The notes: generated by a model not told the origin, from the letters alone. A DNA stretch of 64,000 nucleotides from Saccharicrinis sp963665705 (GCA_963665705.1 OY762448.1:2108001-2172000); one strand, 5' to 3'; shown: positions 9,306-18,571, counted from the stretch's first letter. Translations and numbers: made by a program.

Positions 9306-9611
9306 ATGCAAAGGTTGCTTACTGAAAATATTGATAAAATTAGAAATTTGTGTGTTTCTTATAATGTAAAGTCTTTATTTGCATTTGGTTCTGTATGTAC
9401 CAACCGTTTTAATGAAAAAAGTGATATTGATTTATTAATTTCGTTTAACCCTATGGATTATGGTGATTATGCCGATGCATATTTTGAATTAGCAGAAAAA
9501 TTTGAAACTATTTTATCTCGCCCTGTTGATTTAGTAACAGACAAATCATTGTCAAATCCATATTTTATCGAATCAATCAACCATACAAAGACATTGTTAT
9601 ATGGAGCTTGA
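9306..9611 (+). CDS. mntA: MntA-type nucleotidyltransferase antitoxin
   Basis: Minimal nucleotidyltransferase of about 101 aa, with the MNT fold signature GSVCTNRFNEKSDIDLL (GS followed by D-x-D). It belongs to the antitoxin half of HEPN/MNT modules: such proteins inactivate the partner HEPN RNase by adding AMP groups to a conserved tyrosine. The gene overlaps the next one by 11 bp, typical of translationally coupled toxin-antitoxin pairs. An upstream TTG at 9261 would add 15 residues, but the ATG at 9306 fits family length better. Both catalytic aspartates are present. Confidence 0.85.
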   Translation: MQRLLTENIDKIRNLCVSYNVKSLFAFGSVCTNRFNEKSDIDLLISFNPMDYGDYADAYFELAEKFETILSRPVDLVTDKSLSNPYFIESINHTKTLLYGA

Positions 9612-9933
9612 AATTAAAAAATATCTGTACGACATAAAAGAGTCTATCGATTCAATTGAGAATTATCTTGGAGAAAAAAGGGATTTCAATATATACTCGG
9701 AGGACAAAATGCTTCGTCGAGCGATTGAGCGGGAATTTGAAATTATAGGAGAAGCAATGGGCAGAATAGAAAAACTTGATTCAGCCATGCCTATATCCAG
9801 CAAGAAGCAAATAATTAGTATGAGAAATCGTGTAATTCATGGTTATGATAAAATTGATAATGGTATTATTTGGGGTACTATTGTTAGACATTTACCTACC
9901 TTGAAAGGTGAAATTGAAAGGCTGTTAGAATAA
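9601..9933 (+). CDS. hepT: HepT-type HEPN ribonuclease toxin
   Basis: HEPN-domain protein (110 aa, DUF86 family), the RNase toxin of the MntA/HepT system. The catalytic R-x4-6-H motif is seen as RNRVIHGYD near residues 75-83, and includes the tyrosine that the MntA partner is known to modify in this family. It overlaps the antitoxin gene, which is read first. Length and helical layout are normal for HepT. Some of these modules protect against phages; here the pair sits at the edge of an island with a YobI-type NTPase. Confidence 0.85.
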   Translation: MELEIKKYLYDIKESIDSIENYLGEKRDFNIYSEDKMLRRAIEREFEIIGEAMGRIEKLDSAMPISSKKQIISMRNRVIHGYDKIDNGIIWGTIVRHLPTLKGEIERLLE

Positions 9934-9987
9934 AACAAAATCCCAAACGTAAAACTTTTACCCCTTTATAAAGACCAATCAAACTTT

Positions 9988-9995
9988 TATCTTTG
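9988..9995 (+). promoter_or_regulatory. -7 box of the DMT transporter gene
   Basis: TATCTTTG matches the Bacteroidota -7 consensus TAnnTTTG and lies 19 bp before the start codon at 10015. I did not find a clear -33 TTTG at the right distance. Confidence 0.45.
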
Positions 9996-10014
9996 CCGCA
10001 TTAAAATATAAATA

Positions 10015-10911
10015 ATGATGTGGATAATTCTGGGATTGATTTCTTGCTTTTTATTGGGTATTTATGATATCAGTAAAAAGCTGTCGTTAAATAATAATGC
10101 AGTTATTCCGGTGTTGTTTTATGCCTCACTTACCGGAGCATTGCTTTTTGTTCCGCTTATTATTGCCTCCTATCTGAATTATTTATCACCGGAATCATTG
10201 TTTTATGTAGCGCCCATAGCTTTAAAAACGCATTTATTATTGTTTATAAAATCGTTTATAGTAGGCGTTTCGTGGGTGTTTGCATTTTTTGCTTTAAAGC
10301 ATTTACCCATCACCATTATTACACCCATCAGAGCAACCGGTCCGGTATGGACTTTAATAGGAGCTTTGGTTATTTACCACGAAAGCTATAGTGTTTGGCA
10401 GTGGATTGGTATCATTGTGGTAATTCTCTTTTTCTACTATTTTTCGTTAGCAGGAAACAAGGAAGGAATCAATCTGAAACGAAACAGGTGGGTGTTGTTT
10501 ATTATGCTGGCTACCTTTTTCGGAAGCTTTAGCACTTTATATGATAAGTATTTGATTGCCAATTTCGACAGGATGGCCATTCAGGCCTGGTTTTCTATTT
10601 ATATGGTACCAGTATTTCTTCCGTTTCTGTTTTTCTTATGGTATCCCAACCGAAAAAAGGGAGAAGCCTTTCAATGGCGATGGTCAATACCGGTCATTGG
10701 AATTATTTTAAGCATAGCAGACTTTTCATATTTCTATGCCTTAACCTATCCAGGTTCCCTAATCACTATCCTCTCCGTATTACGTCGAACCAGTGTAATC
10801 ATATCTTTTTCGTTAGGAGCTCTAATTTTTAAAGAAACCAACCTAAAACGAAAAGCGATTGCCCTAATTGGTATTATGATTGGTGTTTTAATTATTGTAT
10901 TAGGAAGTTGA
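10015..10911 (+). CDS. EamA/DMT-family transporter
   Basis: Integral membrane protein of 298 aa with about ten hydrophobic segments in two similar halves, the layout of the drug/metabolite transporter (EamA) superfamily. Conserved-looking spots are the early GIYDISKKLSL helix and the second-repeat segment FGSFSTLYDKYLI. The substrate cannot be told from the sequence; relatives export amino acids, nucleosides or metabolites. Two adjacent ATGs exist (10015 and 10018). It is a single gene with its own -7 box, followed by a MITE-like element. Confidence 0.8.
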   Translation: MMWIILGLISCFLLGIYDISKKLSLNNNAVIPVLFYASLTGALLFVPLIIASYLNYLSPESLFYVAPIALKTHLLLFIKSFIVGVSWVFAFFALKHLPITIITPIRATGPVWTLIGALVIYHESYSVWQWIGIIVVILFFYYFSLAGNKEGINLKRNRWVLFIMLATFFGSFSTLYDKYLIANFDRMAIQAWFSIYMVPVFLPFLFFLWYPNRKKGEAFQWRWSIPVIGIILSIADFSYFYALTYPGSLITILSVLRRTSVIISFSLGALIFKETNLKRKAIALIGIMIGVLIIVLGS

Positions 10912-10918
10912 TTCTATT

Positions 10919-11181
10919 AACCTGAGTTCGACATAAAATTTTGGATTCAGAGCGCCTATAAATAGTGAGGTTCAACTGAAAATTATGAAAGAATAGCGGG
11001 CTATTTTGAATAATTTTCAGGAAGAAGATTGCTGTTTATAAGCGAAATCATTATGCTTTACCATAAAAAACTAATCTACTGCGTTAAATTTTTCGAGCTA
11101 GCTCGCTAGCCCTGCAAAATTTGTCTTGTATATCAGCTTTTTATGATAATCTGAATTCTATAATTTTAATCGAACTCAGGT
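10919..11181. mobile_element. MITE-like inverted-repeat element
   Basis: About 263 bp bounded by AACCTGAGTTCGA on the left and its exact complement TCGAACTCAGGTT on the right. The match continues inward imperfectly for about 31 bp, to GGATTCAGA/TCTGAATTC. There is no open frame inside, only smaller palindromes (GAGCTAGCTCGCTAGC near 11095). An ATT triplet sits on both outer sides and may be a short target duplication. It fits a non-autonomous element moved by a transposase in trans. Confidence 0.6.
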
Positions 11182-11448
11182 TATTAATATAGAAACTTTG
11201 GTTATCAGTTTTATTAAAAAAAACTATGGTTGTTTGCCAGAAATCTTTTAAACGCATTACATTTTTAAGTTGAAACGATTTTTTACCATCAAAATAACCT
11301 TGTTTTAGGATTCACTGGCTAAGTCTCATATAGAACCTATTGAAGAGTTAAATTCTATTTTTTATTTAGGAAAGTTGTTTACTCATATATTGGACTTTAT
11401 GAAACAAAACTTCTATATTTCTGTTTAAATATTTGTTTTGCATTAATT

Positions 11449-12982
11449 GTAACTATTCAGTGATTGGAAAAGACATAGCAATAGCACGCAAAGCGCACAA
11501 TGGATTCTGAATGTTTTTTATTGCACTATCAACAATAGAACGCAATATAGCATAGCAGTCGGCACCTTCTATAGACTTGAAGAAACCGCTAACCTTTTGT
11601 TTTACTTTAAAATTTCGCACAGCTCTTTCTGAAGCATTGTTGTCAGGTGGAATCTCTGGATTTATTAGAAAATTAAACAGATACTGCTCGTACTTTTTCA
11701 ATCGGTTTTGAAATGTTTGCACTTCCTTGACTTCTTCATCAAGTTCTTGTTTCAAGAGGGCTTGGAATCTGTAAGTAATATCGGAAGGTTGCGTTTCAGT
11801 ACATTGTCCTTTGTAGATACTTAAGGCATTTTTTATTAGAGTTCGCATTTGGAATGCCCAATTATTCTTAGGGTATTTTTGGCAGAAGTATTCAAGTTCT
11901 CGTAATAAATGTGCAGTACATAATTGGTGGTTGTTAGCATCTGTCATAAAATAAGATTTCCAGCAATCTGTTACCAAAGTATTGTTCTTAAAACCTTCGG
12001 GCATGATTTCTTCCATTGCAGCAAAACCTCTCTTGGTATGGATTGATAAAAATGTAGCATCGGGATTCTGAAAGACCCAAGCCCAATGAAGTTTACCATT
12101 GACATTAGTGCCTGTTTCATCAGCTCCTATGATTTTACCGGAAAGGATTTTCTTTCGGATTTGCTCGTAATAAGGTTTCGCCTTGGCTGTTATTTTTCCA
12201 ATAAGCTGATTAATGCCTCCAGAACTAATCTCAATCCCTAATACAGTATATAAAAACTCTTTCAAACGTTCATACGGCATGTATTGTCGGGCACTCATGT
12301 AGCCAATTAAAGCCTGCACTCCAGCTCCGTAACTTATGGGCGCATTAATTCCTGAAGGGTAATTGCCTTCATTTAAAGTTCCGCAGCTGCATTGTTTGTG
12401 AAAAATTCGATGTTCGGTAATAACTGGTTGTATTGGCGGTATGTCTATTACCTGGCGTTTTCCTGCATATTCTCCAACAATCATTGATAAATCATTGCCA
12501 CAACAAGTACAGTAACTGGCTTGGTGGTTGGTAATAATATCTGGATTAGATACTGTTTTCAAAGTGTTGCCCATATGCCCCTTTTGGCCTCCTGGTTTCT
12601 TTCCTGATTTCTTTCTTAACGAACTTGTTTTCGCTGGTTTGGGAAAATCGCTTGACGGAGGCTTACTGCTATTCTTACTGTTTTTAGGAGTCTCGTATTT
12701 AGATAAGCGTTTTTTGAGCTTACAATTCTCTGCTTTCAACTGTTTGTTTTCAGCTTCTAACTCAACTACTCGATTCTCTAAATTATCTACTTTGTTGAGT
12801 AAATTGTCTAACCGTTCCTCTATGCTTATCTTCTTTGTCATGCGATGCAAAGTTCGCTATACAAATGATTGCTGCTATAGAATTTGCACAAAGGTTATTC
12901 ACAATTCTGGTGGTTTTCAGCTAAAGTTACCAACATTTTTTCTGAAATATTTAGTTTTTGAAATCTACACTGAATAGTTACC
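11449..12982 (-). mobile_element. Intact IS66-family insertion sequence (single-gene type)
   Basis: The 1534-bp element is bounded by perfect 14-bp inverted repeats, GTAACTATTCAGTG at 11449-11462 and CACTGAATAGTTAC at 12969-12982. Both sides carry the direct repeat CATTAATT (11441-11448 and 12983-12990), an 8-bp target duplication as expected for IS66. The exact duplication indicates a recent insertion that has not rearranged since. Confidence 0.96.
11453..12850 (-). CDS. IS66-family transposase, stand-alone type
   Basis: DDE transposase of 465 aa. It begins with a coiled coil (about residues 10-50), then a basic linker (KKSGKKPGGQKGH), a zinc-finger-like segment (CTCCGNDL, CSCG) and the catalytic domain with GADETGTNVNG, DCWKSY and PDNNASERAVRNFKVKQKVSG. 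No tnpA or tnpB accessory gene lies in the element, as in the ISBst12-like branch of IS66. The stop codon lies inside the left terminal repeat, so gene and end overlap. The frame is complete and probably active. Confidence 0.95.
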   Translation of the reverse strand: MHRMTKKISIEERLDNLLNKVDNLENRVVELEAENKQLKAENCKLKKRLSKYETPKNSKNSSKPPSSDFPKPAKTSSLRKKSGKKPGGQKGHMGNTLKTVSNPDIITNHQASYCTCCGNDLSMIVGEYAGKRQVIDIPPIQPVITEHRIFHKQCSCGTLNEGNYPSGINAPISYGAGVQALIGYMSARQYMPYERLKEFLYTVLGIEISSGGINQLIGKITAKAKPYYEQIRKKILSGKIIGADETGTNVNGKLHWAWVFQNPDATFLSIHTKRGFAAMEEIMPEGFKNNTLVTDCWKSYFMTDANNHQLCTAHLLRELEYFCQKYPKNNWAFQMRTLIKNALSIYKGQCTETQPSDITYRFQALLKQELDEEVKEVQTFQNRLKKYEQYLFNFLINPEIPPDNNASERAVRNFKVKQKVSGFFKSIEGADCYAILRSIVDSAIKNIQNPLCALRAIAMSFPITE

Positions 12983-13071
12983 ATTAATTCATTTAAGAAT
13001 TCATAATGCTTGTTGATTACGGATTTATGATGTGTTAACTTGGATTTGAATATTTGAATATATTTTTTAAT

Positions 13072-13079
13072 TATATTTG
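13072..13079 (+). promoter_or_regulatory. -7 box before the acyl-activating fusion gene
   Basis: TATATTTG fits TAnnTTTG exactly and lies 20 bp before the ATG at 13100. TTTG words at 13045 and 13053 are near, but not exactly at, the usual -33 spacing. The box is only about 90 bp from the IS66 right end, so the IS has replaced whatever lay further upstream. Confidence 0.5.
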
Positions 13080-13099
13080 GCAGCAATTAAAAATACTAC

Positions 13100-15574
13100 A
13101 TGTTTATAAATAAGGGAGAGAAAGTTGCCATACAGGCAAATGAGAAGACGATAACTTATAATGCTTTAGGTGAGAGAATTGCTCAATTTTCTTCATTATA
13201 TAAAGCTGATTCAACCAATAAAGTTGGTATTTTCTCTGAAAACCGATTAGGTTGGATATATAGTTTTTACTCTGCTTGGAATAATAATTCTATTGCTGTT
13301 GGAATAGATTATTTAAGCACAGTAAAGGAGGTAGCTTATATATTAAATGATTGTAAACCAGAAGTAATCTTTGTTTCAGAAAATAAGAAGCAAGACCTGG
13401 AGCAAGCCCTAAAAGATGTAAATTATTCTCCGAAACTCATTGTTATAGATGAATATGAGGATGCAATGCTTAATACCGAAGATGAGTTTCCTGAAATTAA
13501 TCCTGATAGGGAAAAAACAGCTGTAATTATTTATACATCCGGAACAACGGGTAACCCGAAAGGGGTTATGCTTTCTTTTGGAAATATTTTGGCCAATGTT
13601 TATGCAGTATCTAAAGAAGTAGAAATATTTAAGTCAACAGATACGGTGTTAATGCTTCTTCCATTACATCATATTTTTCCTATGTTAGGAACTATGGTAA
13701 TGCCTCTTTTTGCAGGAGGTAAGGTGGCATTGTCTCCATCGATGGCTTCAGAAGATATTATCAAAACACTTCAGGAGTGTAAAGTTACTTTATTAATTGG
13801 TGTTCCGCGTTTATACACAGCTATTCGTAAAGGAATTAAAGATAAGATTAACCAAAGTAAGGTGGCTTCTGCTTTATTTAAATTAGCTGAAAATGTTAAT
13901 TCTAAAGCATTCTCAAAACTTATTTTTGGCGCAGTACATAAAAAATTTGGAGGTCATATCAGATATATGGTTTCCGGAGGTGCAGCACTTGAAACAGAAA
14001 TAGGATCTGATTTTAAAACTCTTGGATTTGAGGTTTTAGAGGGATATGGAATGACAGAAGCTGCTCCAATGATTTCTTTTACACGTCCGGGAAAAGTAAA
14101 AATCGGTTCTCCGGGTTTTATCTTACCATCATGTGAAGTAGAAATTAGGGATGGTGAAATAGTGGCTCGTGGTAAGAATATTATGCAGGGCTATTACAAC
14201 AGACCAGAAGAAACTGCCGAAGTATTGCAGAATGGTTGGTTGTATACAGGTGACTTGGGACATATAGACGATAAAGGTTATATATATATTACCGGACGTA
14301 AAAAGGAAATTCTGATTTTATCAAATGGTAAAAATATTAATCCTACAGAAATTGAATATAAACTCGAAAATTATGCTGCTTTTGTAAAAGAAGTAGGTGT
14401 TTATCAGTCTGGCGATCAGTTTAAAGCTATTGTAGTACCAACAGATGAGCTTTTTTATCAACATAAAGATAAATCATATTTATATCAGTTGGTTAAAAAG
14501 GAAGTGATAGAAGATTATAATAAGCAATGTGCTTCCTATAAAAAGATCATGGATATTACAATACTTGATGGCGAACTTCCTCGAACTCGTTTAGGTAAAA
14601 TCAGAAGGTTTAAGTTGGCTGAATTGGAAAATATTCAGGAAACAGTAGTGGAGGAAGAGGTGCAGGTAGATTTGGCAGAATTTAATATTATTGCACATTA
14701 TCTGGAAGAGGAAAAACATAAAAAAGTATTACCAAATCATCATTTGGAGCTGGATTTAGGTTTGGATTCATTGGATAAAGTAAGTTTTCAGGTTTTTTTG
14801 AATTCAACATTTGGAGTGGATATTGATCCAGGAGAATTAGTTCACTTTAATAATGTATTGGAGTTAAGTGAGTATCTTCATGAGAACAGAAAAAAGATGG
14901 AGGTTGAAAAGGTTGACTGGACAAAAATATTAAAGGAAAAGGTACATATTTCTTTACCGAAAACATGGTTTACAGGCAGAGTATTGGTAAAAATGTCAAA
15001 ATTCTTTTTTAGTATGTACTTTGGTTTAAAAGGAAAAGGATTAAAAAATATTCCTGACGAGCCTTGTATTATTGCTCCTAATCATCAAAGTTATTTCGAT
15101 GGACTGTTTGTGGCTTCGTTCCTTAAAAGCAGGATAATTAAGAATACCTATTTTTATGCCAAGGAAAAGCATGTAAGTAAAAGGTGGCTAAAGTTTGTTG
15201 CAAATAGAAACCATGTGATAATAATGGATTTGAATAAAGATTTAAAAGAATCTATTCAAAAAATGGGAGAGGCCTTAAAAAAGAAAAAGAACCTGATTAT
15301 TTTTCCGGAAGGAACCAGAACAAAGAATGGAAACTTAGGTGATTTTAAAAAGACCTTTGCCATATTGAGCAGGGAGTTAAATGTTCCGGTTGTGCCAGTT
15401 TCTATTAAAGGTGCTTTTGATGTATTACCTAAAGGCAGTAAATTTCCAAAACCATTTAAAAAGGTTGTAGTTGAGTTTTTAGAACCTGTATTACCCGGTT
15501 CAAGTACTTACGATCATATTGCAGATACAGTATATAATAAAATTGCTAAAACTCAATTGGTCATAAAACGTTAA
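13100..15574 (+). CDS. Acyl-activating enzyme / ACP / PlsC acyltransferase fusion
   Basis: Three enzymes in 824 aa. Residues 1-520 are an AMP-forming acyl-CoA/acyl-ACP synthetase with the P-loop YTSGTTGNPKG (about 150), GYGMTEAAPM, YTGDLG and the hinge GRKKEIL. Residues 530-600 are an acyl carrier domain whose phosphopantetheine serine lies in LDLGLDSLDKV. Residues 630-820 are a PlsC-type acyltransferase with NHQSYFDG (H-x4-D) and FPEGTRTKNG. By analogy with Aas, a fatty acid would be activated, held on the built-in carrier domain and moved to a lysophospholipid or similar acceptor. It stands alone with its own promoter; the aminotransferase gene converges on it. Domain calls are firm, acceptor unknown. 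Confidence 0.88.
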   Translation: MFINKGEKVAIQANEKTITYNALGERIAQFSSLYKADSTNKVGIFSENRLGWIYSFYSAWNNNSIAVGIDYLSTVKEVAYILNDCKPEVIFVSENKKQDLEQALKDVNYSPKLIVIDEYEDAMLNTEDEFPEINPDREKTAVIIYTSGTTGNPKGVMLSFGNILANVYAVSKEVEIFKSTDTVLMLLPLHHIFPMLGTMVMPLFAGGKVALSPSMASEDIIKTLQECKVTLLIGVPRLYTAIRKGIKDKINQSKVASALFKLAENVNSKAFSKLIFGAVHKKFGGHIRYMVSGGAALETEIGSDFKTLGFEVLEGYGMTEAAPMISFTRPGKVKIGSPGFILPSCEVEIRDGEIVARGKNIMQGYYNRPEETAEVLQNGWLYTGDLGHIDDKGYIYITGRKKEILILSNGKNINPTEIEYKLENYAAFVKEVGVYQSGDQFKAIVVPTDELFYQHKDKSYLYQLVKKEVIEDYNKQCASYKKIMDITILDGELPRTRLGKIRRFKLAELENIQETVVEEEVQVDLAEFNIIAHYLEEEKHKKVLPNHHLELDLGLDSLDKVSFQVFLNSTFGVDIDPGELVHFNNVLELSEYLHENRKKMEVEKVDWTKILKEKVHISLPKTWFTGRVLVKMSKFFFSMYFGLKGKGLKNIPDEPCIIAPNHQSYFDGLFVASFLKSRIIKNTYFYAKEKHVSKRWLKFVANRNHVIIMDLNKDLKESIQKMGEALKKKKNLIIFPEGTRTKNGNLGDFKKTFAILSRELNVPVVPVSIKGAFDVLPKGSKFPKPFKKVVVEFLEPVLPGSSTYDHIADTVYNKIAKTQLVIKR

Positions 15575-15636
15575 GTTTGGTGTTCATATAGCTTTAGAAG
15601 TAAATATGAGTTTATACTAAAGCTGTATGTGAAGAG

Positions 15637-16458
15637 TTATAAAGCTGCCTCATGGGAATCATTAATGAGCATGTTTAAATTTTTCATTAAAATACGAAGC
15701 ATATTGTTATTTACATCCAAATTAAATTGATCAATAGCATTAATTGGTAAAATTCGGGGAGAGGTGCCTGTAATAAAAGCAGCATCAATTTGATGGAGTT
15801 GATCACTATGAATACATTCAAATTTAAGTTCTATATCTAAACTTAAAATACAATCAATTACTTTTGACCTCATTATTCCTGGTAAAATATAATGCTCTGG
15901 TGCTGTATAAATCAGGTTTTCAATGATAAAAAACACATTTGATTTACTCCCCTCAGTTATTAGTTCATCATGATTTACCAGTAAAGCTTCGTAGTGATCA
16001 CTATTTTTAAGAATACTTATGGCTTTTTTACGGGTTTGTGTATTATCAACTTTTACATTTGGATTTTCTCTTTCAGCATGAAGTAATATCGTTGAAACTC
16101 CATTTTTATAATCATCCGATGTAGGATAAAAAGTAGGAATGAAATGGATCAGTAGAATTTCAACTTCATCTTTTGTGCTAAAACAAGAAATCTTAATATT
16201 TCCATTATCAATTTTTTCTATATCAATTAATTGTTTGATGTAATCTTTCACATCATTTTTACTAAAAGTTACTTTAGTAACTAATTTTTGAAGAGCATTA
16301 AAAAGACGAACCAAATGATCCTGTAAAAACAAAGGTTTTTTGTTTTCGATTCTGAAAACCTCATAAATTACTGAATACAATGATGGTTCCGGAGTTTCAA
16401 TTTCATTTGCTAATAATAAATCTCCATTATAAATGATGTGTGTACCTTTAATGTTCAT
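15637..16458 (-). CDS. Class IV PLP-dependent aminotransferase
   Basis: Fold-type IV PLP enzyme of 273 aa, the family of branched-chain aminotransferase (IlvE), D-amino acid transaminase and aminodeoxychorismate lyase (PabC). Family features are the DNTQTRKKA segment with the candidate PLP lysine, ITEGSKSNVFF, LPGIMRSKV and TGTSPRILPI near the end. The short length and divergent N-terminus fit a PabC-like or uncharacterised subgroup better than true IlvE. It is divergent from the YigZ-type gene (95 bp between starts) and convergent with the fusion gene; a weak hairpin at 15588-15632 may end both transcripts. Confidence 0.75.
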   Translation of the reverse strand: MNIKGTHIIYNGDLLLANEIETPEPSLYSVIYEVFRIENKKPLFLQDHLVRLFNALQKLVTKVTFSKNDVKDYIKQLIDIEKIDNGNIKISCFSTKDEVEILLIHFIPTFYPTSDDYKNGVSTILLHAERENPNVKVDNTQTRKKAISILKNSDHYEALLVNHDELITEGSKSNVFFIIENLIYTAPEHYILPGIMRSKVIDCILSLDIELKFECIHSDQLHQIDAAFITGTSPRILPINAIDQFNLDVNNNMLRILMKNLNMLINDSHEAAL

Positions 16459-16553
16459 TGGTGAGGGATTTTATATATAAAAATACGTTTAAATTAATTA
16501 CTAAAGCAAAGAATTATGTCAATGTTTTAGATTTATTAATTTTGTGCAAGCTT

Positions 16554-17171
16554 ATGGATCATATTTTAGATAAATACAAAACAATAGCAACTCCTTCAGA
16601 GGGCATATATAAAGAAAAAGGGAGTAAGTTTATTTCTTATGCCTATCCTGTATATTCCGAAGATGAAATAAAAGAACATGTTTCTGCTTTAAAAGATAAA
16701 TACTACGATGCCCGTCATCATTGCTTTGCATGGCAATTAGGGACAGATGGATTAAAGTATAGGGCAAATGACGACGGAGAACCTTCCGGAACTGCAGGTA
16801 AACCTATTCACGGACAATTGCGCTCACATGAATTAACGAATATATTAGTAGTTGTGGTAAGATATTTTGGAGGTACAAAATTAGGTGTTCCCGGATTGAT
16901 ACATGCCTACAAAGAAGCTACAATTGATGCTATAAATAATACCACCATAGTAGAAAAGACTGTAAATGATATTTATGCTATTAACTTTGACTATTTAGCA
17001 ATGAATGATGTAATGAAAATAGTTAAGGATGAAAACTTACAGTTAATTGATCAAAAGTTTGATCTTTCTTGCACCATTGAATTTAGCCTGCGTCAATCTG
17101 AAATAGAAAAGGTTGTGGGGCGTTTTGAAAAAGTAGAATCGGTAAAATGTGAGTTTTTAAGAACGGAATAG
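16554..17171 (+). CDS. YigZ/IMPACT-family protein
   Basis: A 205-aa protein of the YigZ (UPF0029/IMPACT) family. The N-terminal domain has GSKFISYAYPV, the conserved DARHHCFAW and ANDDGEPSGTAGKP, and VVVVRYFGGTKLG. A small C-terminal alpha/beta domain follows. Bacterial members are thought to bind nucleic acid or ribosomes, but the exact function is not settled. Translation could formally begin at 16458, but that extension looks noncoding and the family starts near MDHILDKYKT, so 16554 is used. Confidence 0.88.
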   Translation: MDHILDKYKTIATPSEGIYKEKGSKFISYAYPVYSEDEIKEHVSALKDKYYDARHHCFAWQLGTDGLKYRANDDGEPSGTAGKPIHGQLRSHELTNILVVVVRYFGGTKLGVPGLIHAYKEATIDAINNTTIVEKTVNDIYAINFDYLAMNDVMKIVKDENLQLIDQKFDLSCTIEFSLRQSEIEKVVGRFEKVESVKCEFLRTE

Positions 17172-17296
17172 TGTAAAATCTGTGCGCAGTTAATTATTGG
17201 TTGTCGGTTTTTAGAATTAAGAGGATTATTTGCTCTTAACTCTAAAATCTTTGCATTATGCTTCTTTCGACTTCTGAGGTTCAACTTTTAACTATG

Positions 17297-18571
17297 TTAG
17301 TACCTCTTTTTCCAAAGCATTTTAAGTCGTTCAAATATTTTTATTTCCTGGGCATTTTTTTGTGGGGTATATAATCGGTGTTTCTTAATCTCTTCAGGCA
17401 TAAAATCCTGTTCAGCGAAATTATTTTCGTAATCGTGTGAATATTTGTATTTTACACCGTATCCTAGTTCTTTCATGAGTTTGGTTGGTGCATTGCGTAG
17501 GTGAAGTGGTACTGGCAGGTTTCCTGTTTGTCTTACCAATGCCTGAGCTTCATTAATAGCCTTGTAAGCTGAGTTACTTTTAGGACTGGTTGCTAAATAA
17601 ATTGTGGTTTGCGAAAGAATAATTCGTCCTTCAGGCCAACCTACTCTGTTTATAGCATCAAAACATTGGTTAGCCAATAGTAGCGCATTGGGATTTGCCA
17701 ATCCAACATCCTCAGAAGCAGAAATAACCAATCTTCGGGCAATAAATTTAGGATCTTCACCACCTTCAACCATTCTGGCCAGCCAATAAACTGCAGCATC
17801 AGGATCACTTCCTCGGATAGATTTGATAAATGCTGAGATGATATCGTAATGTATCTCCCCATTTTTATCATAAGCCGCTGGATTTTCCTGTAAACATTTG
17901 GTTACCTCTTCATTAGTAATTTTTATTTTTTCACCAACCTGAGCATTAATTACTAATTCTAATATATTTAAAAGTTTACGGGCATCGCCACCTGAAAAAC
18001 GAAATAAAGCTTCTTCTTCTACTATCTCAATATCCTTTTCTTTTAAAACACTATCTGTGGTGAGTGCTTTATTTAGTAGGTTTCTTAAATCTTCAATTTC
18101 TAAAGATTTTAAAACATAAACCTGACTTCTGGATAAGAGTGGGGATATAACTTCAAAAGAAGGGTTTTCGGTAGTTGCACCAATTAAAGTAAATATACCC
18201 TGTTCAACAGCTCCTAATAATGAATCTTGTTGCGATTTGCTAAAACGATGAATCTCATCTATAAACAAAATAGGGTTGGGACTATTAAAAAACTTGGTTT
18301 TTTTTGCCTTTTCAATTACCTCTCTAACATCTTTAACTCCTGAGTTGATTGCAGATAAGATATAGAATGGACGGTCGAGTTGCTTGGCAATAATCTTAGC
18401 CAAAGTAGTTTTTCCAACCCCTGGTGGTCCCCATAAAATGATAGAAGAAATTACGCCTGAATCAATCATTTTTCGTAATACCGCATCTTTACCTACCAAA
18501 TGAATCTGACCAATATAGGTATCAAGAGATGTCGGCCGCTGACGTTCTGCTAAAGGAGGAAAACTACTCAT
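17297..18571 (-). CDS. rarA: Replication-associated recombination protein A (AAA+ ATPase)
   Basis: RarA/MgsA, 424 aa, a clamp-loader-like AAA+ ATPase that acts at stalled replication forks. It has the N-terminal PLAERQRPTSLDTYIGQ, Walker A WGPPGVGKTTLAK, Walker B ILFIDEIHRFSKSQQD, sensor GATTENPSFE and the C-terminal tetramer domain with IRGSDPDAAVYWLARM and YKYSHDYENNF. Length is normal and no change is seen in key residues. It is a single gene facing yigZ. Confidence 0.96.
   Translation of the reverse strand: MSSFPPLAERQRPTSLDTYIGQIHLVGKDAVLRKMIDSGVISSIILWGPPGVGKTTLAKIIAKQLDRPFYILSAINSGVKDVREVIEKAKKTKFFNSPNPILFIDEIHRFSKSQQDSLLGAVEQGIFTLIGATTENPSFEVISPLLSRSQVYVLKSLEIEDLRNLLNKALTTDSVLKEKDIEIVEEEALFRFSGGDARKLLNILELVINAQVGEKIKITNEEVTKCLQENPAAYDKNGEIHYDIISAFIKSIRGSDPDAAVYWLARMVEGGEDPKFIARRLVISASEDVGLANPNALLLANQCFDAINRVGWPEGRIILSQTTIYLATSPKSNSAYKAINEAQALVRQTGNLPVPLHLRNAPTKLMKELGYGVKYKYSHDYENNFAEQDFMPEEIKKHRLYTPQKNAQEIKIFERLKMLWKKRY

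Noticed and set aside
16458..16553. N-terminal extension of the YigZ-type protein
   Set aside because: The extension has no similarity to the family and overlaps the promoter region shared with the divergent aminotransferase gene.
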